This document shows, piece after piece, positions 1-7,086 of a DNA stretch of 64,000 nt. Position numbers and translations under genes: made by a program. Position 1 is the first letter of the stretch, and each line of letters opens with the position of its first letter. The notes below the pieces were generated by a model. The model searched no databases, was not told the DNA's origin, and saw nothing but the letters and a program-made list of their open reading frames with translations. This stretch comes from Prevotella sp. (GTDB taxonomy: Bacteria > Bacteroidota > Bacteroidia > Bacteroidales > Bacteroidaceae): NCBI GenBank assembly GCA_017458125.1, contig JAFTGB010000018.1, positions 58,173-122,172 on the forward strand, written 5' to 3'.

Positions 1-2
1 CC

Positions 3-644
3 ATCACCGTACACAAGAGTCAGGGGCTGACGTTCCGCCAGGTCAAGATAGACTTCTCGGGCGGCGGAGCCTTTGCCGGCGGACAGACCTACGTGGCACT
101 GAGCCGGTGTACGTCGTTGGAGGGACTCACTTTGGAACAGCCCATCAGTCGCACCGACATCTTTGTGCGTCCGGAGGTCGTCAGCTTCGCCCGGCGCTAC
201 AACGACGGTCAGTTGATGCGGCAGGCTTTGAGCGAGAGCAAGGCCGACCGCGAGTACCATGATGCCGTGGCCGCTTTCGATCGTCACGACTTCGACGCCT
301 TCTTGCGCAACTTCTTCTTGGCCATCCACTCGCGCTACGACATCGAACGGCCCGTTGTCAAACGCTTCATCCGCCGCAAGCTCAACATCATCAACCGTCA
401 GCAGCAGTACATCAGCCAGTTGGAGGACGACATTCACCGCCGTGAGGAGACACTCAAGCGTCTGGCCGCCGAATATGTCCTGTTGGGAAAGGAGTGCGAG
501 GCCGAGCACATGAACGACGCTGCCATCCGCAACTATCGTAAAGCCCTTGACCTTTATCCCGACGCTTACGAAGCACGTCGCCGACTGAGGAAGTTAGGCG
601 AGAAATCCCAAGGTAGACCCAGCGACAAACCGTTACTCCGTTAA
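3..644 (+). CDS. PIF1/RecD-like helicase, C-terminal part (5' end outside window)
   Basis: The reading frame is open from the first bases. It starts with a superfamily 1 helicase C-terminal signature: ITVHKSQGLTF (motif V region) followed about 25 residues later by YVALSRCTS (motif VI, with the arginine finger). This is the arrangement of PIF1/RecD2-type helicases, which unwind DNA 5' to 3'. After the helicase core comes a charged, probably helical stretch and a tetratricopeptide-like repeat (AAIRNYRKALDLYPDAYEARRRLRKLG), typical of the Bacteroidetes PIF1-plus-TPR proteins. Codon use is GC-rich like the core genes further right. The last 14 or so residues look foreign: that DNA encodes the start of a MobA protein in another frame (see 598-1008), so the native C-terminus was probably replaced by an insertion. 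Family assignment is good; exact cellular role unknown. Confidence 0.85.
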   Translation: MTVHKSQGLTFRQVKIDFSGGGAFAGGQTYVALSRCTSLEGLTLEQPISRTDIFVRPEVVSFARRYNDGQLMRQALSESKADREYHDAVAAFDRHDFDAFLRNFFLAIHSRYDIERPVVKRFIRRKLNIINRQQQYISQLEDDIHRREETLKRLAAEYVLLGKECEAEHMNDAAIRNYRKALDLYPDAYEARRRLRKLGEKSQGRPSDKPLLR

Positions 645-1008
645 TTTTAGCAGTGAGGAAGATATGCGTTTTCTAAAGATGTTTGACCGTTCTGGCATGA
701 CAAGCAAGTCCGCATTCATCAAAGCGCGAATCTTTGGTGAGCCGTTTCATGTGGTAACTTTCGACAAGAGTCTGCATGAGTATTATACCAAGTTGAGCGA
801 CTTCCATGCTCAGTTCCGTATGGTTGGCAACAATTACAACCAAACTTTAAAAGAGTTGAAAAGCCATTTCTCTGAACGTAGGGCAATGGCTCTTGTATGT
901 AAGTTGGCGAAATATATGATGCAGTTAGTGCAGATAATGCATAAAGTGACGGAATTGACAGATAAATATCAGAAATGGATACAGAAAAGTGAGAATAAGG
1001 AAATATAA
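598..1008 (+). pseudogene. mobA: 5'-truncated MobA-type mobilization protein
   Basis: The frame of the 664-1008 ORF is open upstream back to a stop at 595-597. Read through, it gives ARNPKVDPATNRYSVNF and then RFLKMFDRSGM, closely matching the N-terminal ribbon-helix-helix part of Bacteroides MobA accessory proteins. The rest (GEPFHVV, FHAQFRMVGNNYNQ, a helical C-terminus) also fits. MobA proteins of this family help a relaxase bind oriT of mobilizable or conjugative elements. No ATG lies in this frame before base 664, so the true start is missing; a shortened product from ATG 664 (114 residues) would lack the N-terminal strand needed for DNA binding. The fragment lies against the end of the helicase gene, and no relaxase gene follows. 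I read it as the scar of a mobile element that marks the left edge of the accessory block. Confidence 0.75.
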
Positions 1009-1037
1009 GTGAATATATTTGTTAAATATTGGAGAGA

Positions 1038-1071
1038 TTTGCGTGTTTGTGCTAAAAAGTTTGTATCTTTG
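1038..1071 (+). promoter_or_regulatory. Putative Bacteroidetes promoter of the block A defence operon
   Basis: TATCTTTG at 1064-1071 matches the Bacteroidetes -7 consensus TAnnTTTG. TTTG at 1038-1041 is a possible -33 element, with centres about 28 bases apart. The box lies 24 bases before the Xre start codon. The same box, TATCTTTG, precedes the paralogous regulator at 51781. Confidence 0.6.
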
Positions 1072-1095
1072 TCCCAAATAATAGATTCATCCGAT

Positions 1096-1305
1096 ATGGA
1101 CAAAGACATCAATCGGCTAAAAGTGGTTTTGGCAGAAAAGAAGAGAACGAACAAATGGTTGGCAGAACAGTTAGGAGTTGCACCCTCTACTGTTTCAAAG
1201 TGGTGTACTAATGTATGCCAGCCAAGTCTTGAAACCCTTCTACAAATTTCAGAGTGCTTGGGGGTGAAAGCCCAAAAGTTACTTAGGGAAGAATCCGATA
1301 ATTAG
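1096..1305 (+). CDS. Xre-family HTH regulator (controller of the restriction operon)
   Basis: A 69-residue protein that is almost entirely one helix-turn-helix domain of the lambda Cro/Xre type: NRLKVVLAEKKRTNKWLAEQ leads into LGVAPSTVSKWCTN, the recognition helix. The ATG at 1096 is chosen because the promoter box ends at 1071; the upstream in-frame codons have no homologous look. Small Xre proteins at the head of restriction-modification operons are usually controller (C) proteins that time methylase and nuclease expression. It ends five bases before the methyltransferase start, so they are almost certainly co-transcribed. It is closely similar to the regulator at 51781-51981, which heads the other defence island, including an identical 20-residue run. 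Confidence in the domain is high; its role as a controller is inference. Confidence 0.85.
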   Translation: MDKDINRLKVVLAEKKRTNKWLAEQLGVAPSTVSKWCTNVCQPSLETLLQISECLGVKAQKLLREESDN

Positions 1306-1310
1306 TAAAT

Positions 1311-2573
1311 ATGCAGTACACTGATTTCGGCAATATAGAGGTTAGCCATGAATGGGCATTTGAAAATGTCCGTTCCATTGAGCAGTGGACACATGGTTAC
1401 CATCGTTATCCTGCCAAGTTTTTACCTAATGTCGTAAAAAAGATTATAGAGGACTTTGCACCAGGCAGTAATGTCATTGCCGATTTGTTTGCTGGCTGTG
1501 GTACGACCCTCGTTGAAGCGAAAGCACATGGGAAGAAGTCTATTGGAACTGACATCAACCCCGTTGCTCAGTTAATCACGAAAGTAAAGACCACTCCTAT
1601 AGAGCCTGTAGCCCTTCAGCAATCATACGATGCTTTGATTGGATTGTTTGATGGCTATGTAGAGAATGACTATATCAATATTCAGAAGCACGACAGAATT
1701 GACTACTGGTTCTTTCCGTCAGAAAAAGCGAAAGTAGCATTTCTATTTGAAACGGTCAACAATGCTCTCTTTGATAATGCAACAAAAGAGTTTTTCTATG
1801 TCTGCATATCTCACATATTAAAGAATTGCTCTCGCTGGCTGCAATCAAGCACAAAGCCACAAATTGATCCAGACAAGAAGATACCAGACCCTTTTGATGA
1901 ATTCAAGCGCCATTGTCAGAAGATGATAAAAAGCAATCGTGCCTTTTACGAGGACTTGGAGACAAAAGGAAATCTAAATGTGGAATGCGACATTCTTTTG
2001 GAGGATGCTCGACACACTTCTATACAAAGCGGGAGTGTAGATGTCATCATCACTTCGCCGCCATATGTCACCTCATACGAGTATGCAGATATTCACCAAC
2101 TGACAGGGTATTGGATGGACTATATTCCCAATATGCAGGATTTCAGAAAGCAGTTTATTGGTACATCCTATTCTGGTAATACCTCTATGGATGTTCCTGG
2201 AAGCGCGTTGGGGCAGGAAATCGTCAATGAGTTAGGAAAGAAAAGTAAGCATATAGCCTGTGATGTCGCTCAGTATTTCAATGACATGCAAGAAGTATCA
2301 AAGGAAATGGTGCGCATCTTAGCAAAAGACGGTCAAGCATGTATCGTGATTGGCAATACGAAGATAAAGGATGTTCACATCAAGTCAGCAGAAGTCTTTT
2401 ATGATTTTCTGCAAAGTGCAGGCCTACAAGAGGTGGCTGTTATCAAGCGGAGCATCCCCCACAAACTGATGCCAACATTGCGCGACAGCGTTACAGGCAA
2501 ATTCTCGAAATTGGACAATCCTAATTGCAAAAAGGTTTATCCGAATGAGTATGTTATAATCATGCAAAAGTAA
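1311..2573 (+). CDS. Site-specific DNA methyltransferase (N4-cytosine / N6-adenine type)
   Basis: A 420-residue amino-methyltransferase. The SAM-binding motif I is ADLFAGCGTT (FAGCGTT at residues 60-66) followed by the GTDINP acidic motif II. The catalytic motif IV is TSPPY at residues 248-252; an S/T-PP-Y motif is most often seen in N4-cytosine enzymes but also occurs in N6-adenine ones. Motif I precedes motif IV. The N-terminal HRYPAKFLP segment is typical of methylases of this subgroup. No target-recognition domain is obvious, apart from the insert between residues 110 and 240. It is the second gene of the operon and lies six bases before the double-GHKL gene. Presumably it protects host DNA, or writes the mark read by the restriction complex. 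Exact specificity cannot be told from sequence. Confidence 0.88.
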   Translation: MQYTDFGNIEVSHEWAFENVRSIEQWTHGYHRYPAKFLPNVVKKIIEDFAPGSNVIADLFAGCGTTLVEAKAHGKKSIGTDINPVAQLITKVKTTPIEPVALQQSYDALIGLFDGYVENDYINIQKHDRIDYWFFPSEKAKVAFLFETVNNALFDNATKEFFYVCISHILKNCSRWLQSSTKPQIDPDKKIPDPFDEFKRHCQKMIKSNRAFYEDLETKGNLNVECDILLEDARHTSIQSGSVDVIITSPPYVTSYEYADIHQLTGYWMDYIPNMQDFRKQFIGTSYSGNTSMDVPGSALGQEIVNELGKKSKHIACDVAQYFNDMQEVSKEMVRILAKDGQACIVIGNTKIKDVHIKSAEVFYDFLQSAGLQEVAVIKRSIPHKLMPTLRDSVTGKFSKLDNPNCKKVYPNEYVIIMQK

Positions 2574-2579
2574 GTCTTT

Positions 2580-4856
2580 ATGGAAACCAAGTTAAAGATA
2601 CGCCCATACGCAAGGCTCCTAACAATGTTAGGCGAGCAACTTATCACAAACGAGCAAATTGCCCTTGCTGAACTCATTAAAAACGCATACGATGCTGACG
2701 CAGATTGGGTCAAAGTTTGTTTTGAAGGCTTTGAATATGATTTAGAGAAGAATATCATAAAAGCATTACCTCAATCCAAGATTATTATTGAAGATAATGG
2801 ATGTGGTATGACATTGGATGTTATCAAAAATAGTTGGATGAATCCTGCCACTCCTAATAAGAAATCTAAAAGCACAAAAGACATACAGCGAACTCCAAAG
2901 AAGAAGCGCATCATTCAGGGGGAAAAGGGTATTGGACGTTTCGCCATTCTGAAATTAGGTAGAGATATAAAAATCTATACTCGTCCAGAGAATGCCAATT
3001 GCGAGTATTGTATCAACTATAACTTCTCTCTGTATGATGACGACTTTCTGACAGAAGAAGGAGAAAAGAAAGATCTGTATATTGATGATATTGACATCTT
3101 GGTTACAGATGGGCAACCACATTATTTTATTCCAAGAGCTGTTGTTGTCAACAATGCAACTTATGATAAGGACAATCATCATGGAACAAGGATTGAAATA
3201 TCTAACTTGAAAGGACAATGGAGCTATGAGAAAGTAGATTCCGTAAGCAAGGCTTCTCTCAAATTAGAATCCATTTTCGAGAGAATCACGCACAAAAGCA
3301 GTCTTCAACATATTGAAATCGGATTTGAATGCAATTCGAGAAGGATGCTGCTTGGTGATAAAGCGATAGAAGAATTATCAGCGTTATTACAGAACTCTTC
3401 TGTGTTGAAAATAACAGAGGGACAATATATTCAGGGTGATAGTCCTAGTAAATCAGCCTTTAAATATAAGATGAATGGTGTTCCATACATCCTTCCTATA
3501 TCTGACTCACAAATCTCAGGTCTTAAATTTTTCAGAAACAGGTTTGTGGAAGGTGAGGACTTGTTTGGAAACACTCAGTTAAGAAAAAGTTCTTGTGGCA
3601 ATTTCAATTTCAATTTCTTTGTTTTTGACTTTGTCGCTGACAAAGAGAGTCCTTATTACTTAAGCAAGCAAGAGAAAGAAACAATTAAAGAACATAGAAT
3701 TTACTTGTATAGAGACAATATCAGAGTTGCCCCATATGGTGACCCTGATAATGACTGGCTTGAAGTTGACAAGTGGAGAGGTGTTGGTCGTGCAGGAGAT
3801 TATTTGAGTAATGACCAAGTTGTAGGATTTGTAGATATAAGTAAAAACGGGAACCCGTCCTTAAAAGATAAGACCAACCGAGAAGGGCTTATCGAGGAAG
3901 GTTATGCCACCCGTGACTTTATTGTATTGCTCCATTCTTTCTTGTTGTTCATCCGTCAGCATCCTTATAAACAATATCAGGAGCGGGTAAATCAGCAGAA
4001 AGAACAAAAAATGAAGGCAATGCAAATCGTTGCATCAAAGTTTGACGAGTTGAAAGGCTATGTCTCAGGCAATACAAAGGCAATGGCTGTCTATAATGAT
4101 TTAGTAAAGTCATATAAAGTAGAGCAGAAATACTATACTGAGGGACTTAATAAGACTGAAGATTTGGCTGCAGTAGGCTTGTCCGTGGAGACTGCTTCTC
4201 ACGACATGTCCATGATGTTGAATAAGGGCGTTGATGCTGTTGACAATTTGATAAAGGACATAGAAGGTGGAGTGCTGACTGACGAGCAGATAGAAAACGA
4301 ATTACACACTATCCGTGGAATGTTTTCTTTCGTAAAAGATAGGATGCGTGATATACAACTTCTTTTCAAATCTTCAAAGCAAAGGAGAAGGCCGATAAGG
4401 GTTAATGACTTGTTGGAGAAAGTTGAGAAGATATATAAGCGGACATTATTGCGGGAACATATTGATTATAGCATAAATAGAATAGGTTCACCAATCATTG
4501 CTTCTTGTACAGATGCCGTTGTTTTGCAACTACTTATCAATTTATTTGACAATGCAGTATATTGGTTGGCAACCCCCAATATAACAGATAGAAAGATTCT
4601 TATAACGCTGGATGGAGATAACAAGCAGCTAATATTCTCTGATAACGGTCCAGGAATAAGGGATGATGATAAGCCTTTCATATTCGAGGCTTTCTATTCT
4701 GGCAAAGAAGATGGAAGAGGATTAGGACTCTATATTGCCAGACAACTACTTCAAAGAATGGGGTATTCTATTTCTTTGGCAGAAGTGCCTTCCGAGAAAG
4801 TACTGAGTGGCGCAAACTTTGTTATTAACTTTGTAAAATCTGACGACAATGACTAA
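2580..4856 (+). CDS. Double-GHKL protein: Hsp90/MORC-like ATPase fused to histidine-kinase core
   Basis: This 758-residue protein contains two separate GHKL-fold ATP-binding modules. The N-terminal one has AELIKNAYDAD (N-box, residues 30-40), EDNGCGM (G1) and EKGIGRFA (G2 lid), as in Hsp90, MutL and MORC proteins. A middle region of about 300 residues is unlike anything I can name. Near residue 541 is VETASHDMSMML, resembling the phospho-acceptor H-box of histidine kinases. A second GHKL module follows: DNAVYWL (657 onward), DNGPGI (688 onward) and GRGLGLYIA (712 onward). MORC/GHKL ATPases are known in prokaryotic restriction loci (Iyer, Abhiman and Aravind 2008). The gene overlaps the next one, a receiver-like protein, by 8 bases, so a kinase/receiver partnership is likely. 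No membrane segment is seen, so the sensor would be cytoplasmic. Function in defence is inferred from context. Confidence 0.8.
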   Translation: METKLKIRPYARLLTMLGEQLITNEQIALAELIKNAYDADADWVKVCFEGFEYDLEKNIIKALPQSKIIIEDNGCGMTLDVIKNSWMNPATPNKKSKSTKDIQRTPKKKRIIQGEKGIGRFAILKLGRDIKIYTRPENANCEYCINYNFSLYDDDFLTEEGEKKDLYIDDIDILVTDGQPHYFIPRAVVVNNATYDKDNHHGTRIEISNLKGQWSYEKVDSVSKASLKLESIFERITHKSSLQHIEIGFECNSRRMLLGDKAIEELSALLQNSSVLKITEGQYIQGDSPSKSAFKYKMNGVPYILPISDSQISGLKFFRNRFVEGEDLFGNTQLRKSSCGNFNFNFFVFDFVADKESPYYLSKQEKETIKEHRIYLYRDNIRVAPYGDPDNDWLEVDKWRGVGRAGDYLSNDQVVGFVDISKNGNPSLKDKTNREGLIEEGYATRDFIVLLHSFLLFIRQHPYKQYQERVNQQKEQKMKAMQIVASKFDELKGYVSGNTKAMAVYNDLVKSYKVEQKYYTEGLNKTEDLAAVGLSVETASHDMSMMLNKGVDAVDNLIKDIEGGVLTDEQIENELHTIRGMFSFVKDRMRDIQLLFKSSKQRRRPIRVNDLLEKVEKIYKRTLLREHIDYSINRIGSPIIASCTDAVVLQLLINLFDNAVYWLATPNITDRKILITLDGDNKQLIFSDNGPGIRDDDKPFIFEAFYSGKEDGRGLGLYIARQLLQRMGYSISLAEVPSEKVLSGANFVINFVKSDDND

Positions 4857-6006
4857 TATAATTGAATTGTTCTCTGGCATTGGTGTAATTATTGACGATG
4901 AAATAAATAAGCCAGAAAGTTCTATAAAAAAAGTGATGTGCTCTTTTGAAGAAAAGAACATACCTTTTCTTGCATACGAAGATTTGCCTTCTACAGAATT
5001 GGTACATAACTTCCATTCTGTTAGTTTTGTTTTGTTGGATTGGAAATGGAATGCAGATACATCTGACGAACTACTCTTAAGAGACAACACAGCATTTATT
5101 ACAGTTTTACATGAAATATGCTTTGTTCCTGTCTTTATTTTTACAGACGAGGATCCTACTAGTATTATTTCGCAATTAGAAGGAGCAGGGATGTATAGCG
5201 ATACAAAAAACAATTTGATTTTTGTAAAGCATAAATCGGAAGTCGATACAACTGCAAAATTGTTTGAAGCCATTAATGGTTGGGTTAAGAGTACATTGCC
5301 TGCATATATAATTAAGGAGTGGGAATCTAAAAAGCGTAGAGCCTCTAACAGCCTTTTCCAGAGCCTTTATAATATTAATCCCAATTGGGTCAAAGTGTTT
5401 CTGGAAACATCGAAAAAAGACGATATAGATGCTGCTTTTGAACTAGACGAGTTATTGTATGAAAATTTGCATTCTCGAATGTCATTAATGAATTTGATAG
5501 ACATGCCGATAAATCGAGAAGAGCCAATATCATATGAAGCAAGTGAAATTAGAAATTTAATGCAAGGTCAAAGGTTCTTGCCGGCAGAAAAGTTGCTGTC
5601 AGAAATGATTTTCACTGGCGATATCTATTTAAATGTGCAAGGTGAGGAAAGAGAATATTTTGTTAATGTTCGTCCTCAATGTGATTGTATTCCAAGGAAC
5701 GGAGTAAGATTGGAAGACATTAACCTGTATTTGATAAAAGGGATGGAGAAATCTATTGACAAATGCCATTTCAATAAAAAGGATGGTAATTTTGCCGATA
5801 TAGAAACACGGGTAACTGTTTTCCCAATTAATCACAAAGCAATACAATTTGAATTAGGAAATTTCTCTGTACGAAAGTTTTCAGAAATGAGAGAAAAACG
5901 GATAGGTAGGCTTTTACCTCCTTTTATAACCAAATTGGTTCAAAAGTATGCTTTGTATATGGAGCGTCAGGCTCTCCCAAGAATACCAGAGGAGGCTACA
6001 AAATGA
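4849..6006 (+). CDS. Receiver-like protein with long uncharacterised C-terminus
   Basis: A 385-residue protein whose first 130 residues have the layout of a two-component receiver domain: an acidic pair at D16-D17 (GVIIDDE), a candidate phospho-acceptor D64 at the end of a hydrophobic strand (SFVLLDWKW), T99 after another strand (VFIFTDED) and K127 (LIFVKHKS). Spacing matches classical receivers, though overall similarity is weak. Residues 150-385 have no recognised domain and no DNA-binding motif; they would be the output part. It overlaps the upstream double-GHKL gene by 8 bases, so translational coupling and joint function are likely. Its stop codon overlaps the first of three dyad repeats that precede the cytosine methyltransferase. 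The receiver call is from residue pattern only; the function is unknown. Confidence 0.6.
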   Translation: MTNIIELFSGIGVIIDDEINKPESSIKKVMCSFEEKNIPFLAYEDLPSTELVHNFHSVSFVLLDWKWNADTSDELLLRDNTAFITVLHEICFVPVFIFTDEDPTSIISQLEGAGMYSDTKNNLIFVKHKSEVDTTAKLFEAINGWVKSTLPAYIIKEWESKKRRASNSLFQSLYNINPNWVKVFLETSKKDDIDAAFELDELLYENLHSRMSLMNLIDMPINREEPISYEASEIRNLMQGQRFLPAEKLLSEMIFTGDIYLNVQGEEREYFVNVRPQCDCIPRNGVRLEDINLYLIKGMEKSIDKCHFNKKDGNFADIETRVTVFPINHKAIQFELGNFSVRKFSEMREKRIGRLLPPFITKLVQKYALYMERQALPRIPEEATK

Positions 6007-6063
6007 GTTAGTGGGTAACTATAATGCACTTAGTGGGTAACTCAGAAAAGTTAGTGGGTAAGT
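6006..6063 (+). repeat. Three phased 15-bp dyad repeats upstream of the cytosine methyltransferase
   Basis: AGTTAGTGGGTAACT at 6006-6020 is a dyad with half-sites AGTTA and TAACT around GTGGG. Near-identical copies lie at 6028-6042 (first half ACTTA) and 6049-6063 (second half TAAGT). Spacing is 22 and 21 bases, about two helical turns, so all copies face the same side of DNA. The last copy ends 24 bases before the methyltransferase ATG. This looks like an operator array. Confidence 0.7.
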
Positions 6064-6087
6064 CAAAAGAAGATATTCAATTTAAAC

Positions 6088-7086
6088 ATGCATAGATTAC
6101 CAAGACATAGACAAATAAAAGTATTTGAGGGCTTCGCTGGATATGGTGGAGCCTCATTTGGACTTCGTAGGGCTGGCATAAGACACAAAGTTGTCGGCTA
6201 TTCAGAAGTTGATGAAGATGCGATAGAATTATATCATTATAATTTCCCAAATGTTCGCAATTTAGGTGATATTACTCAGTTAGATCCCCATTCAAGATCT
6301 TTTCCAGATTTTGATTTATTTACGGGAGGGTTTCCTTGTCAACCTTTCTCGACCGTAGGAAAACGTCAAGGACAAGAAGACGAAAGGGGACGTGGAACAC
6401 TTTTTGGAGATATTATCAGAATATGTGAAGTAAAGCAGCCTCAATACATCCTTTTAGAGAATGTAAAAGGGTTGTTAACGGGTAAGATGCGAGCCACATT
6501 TGAAATTATACTTGACGAACTTCATCGTATAGGATATGATACAAGGTATGCAGTGCTAAACTCGAAAGATTATGGTATCCCTCAAACAAGAGAACGGTTA
6601 TGGATTTTTGGCTATTTGGGTGAATTGCCAGAAGGTTTTAGTATAGTTCCTCCAGAAGAACCATTACAAGGATATTTAGCGGATTTTTTAGATGATAATC
6701 CTGCACCTGAACTATACAAAACACAAAGACAGATAGCCCGAATCCACGAGATACACCACAATGACATCTTCGACGTGGAAGAGCCTTTGTGTTATGACAT
6801 ATATAATAGGAAAATTCGCACTGATAGGATTTGTATGACGGTTACACCGCCAGAGCATAATGTTATTCGTATTATTGAACCTATGCAAAATGGGGAAGAA
6901 CGATTTAGAAAGCTTTCTTTAGATGAACACTTCCGCTTGATGGGTTTTCGTATGGATGGTGTTAATAATGAAATTCTTTTCCCCCCTACTCAAAACTACA
7001 CAAAGCTTGGAAGAAGAGCAGGTAATGGGTGGGATGTGAATTTGGTAGGTATATTGTTGAACCATATTTTTTGGCAGTTATTATGA
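6088..7086 (+). CDS. DNA cytosine-5 methyltransferase
   Basis: A 332-residue C5 methyltransferase of the Dcm/HhaI family. Motif I is FEGFAGYGG (13-21), motif IV is GGFPCQPFS with the catalytic cysteine C84, motif VI is LLENVKGL, motif VIII is QTRERLWIFGY, and motif X near the end contains GRRAGNGWDVNLVG. The full set is intact, so the enzyme should be active. The target-recognition region between motifs VIII and IX is short (about 80 residues). Its stop overlaps the start of the McrB-like gene as ATGA, so the two are coupled. In LlaJI- and BsuMI-like systems C5 methylases protect host sites against an McrB/McrC-like nuclease; I infer the same here. The three dyad repeats in front suggest separate regulation from the upstream genes. 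Confidence 0.93.
   Translation: MHRLPRHRQIKVFEGFAGYGGASFGLRRAGIRHKVVGYSEVDEDAIELYHYNFPNVRNLGDITQLDPHSRSFPDFDLFTGGFPCQPFSTVGKRQGQEDERGRGTLFGDIIRICEVKQPQYILLENVKGLLTGKMRATFEIILDELHRIGYDTRYAVLNSKDYGIPQTRERLWIFGYLGELPEGFSIVPPEEPLQGYLADFLDDNPAPELYKTQRQIARIHEIHHNDIFDVEEPLCYDIYNRKIRTDRICMTVTPPEHNVIRIIEPMQNGEERFRKLSLDEHFRLMGFRMDGVNNEILFPPTQNYTKLGRRAGNGWDVNLVGILLNHIFWQLL

Noticed and set aside
664-1008. Functional MobA from ATG 664
   Set aside because: The conserved N-terminal DNA-binding part lies upstream of this ATG in the same frame without a start codon, and no relaxase follows.
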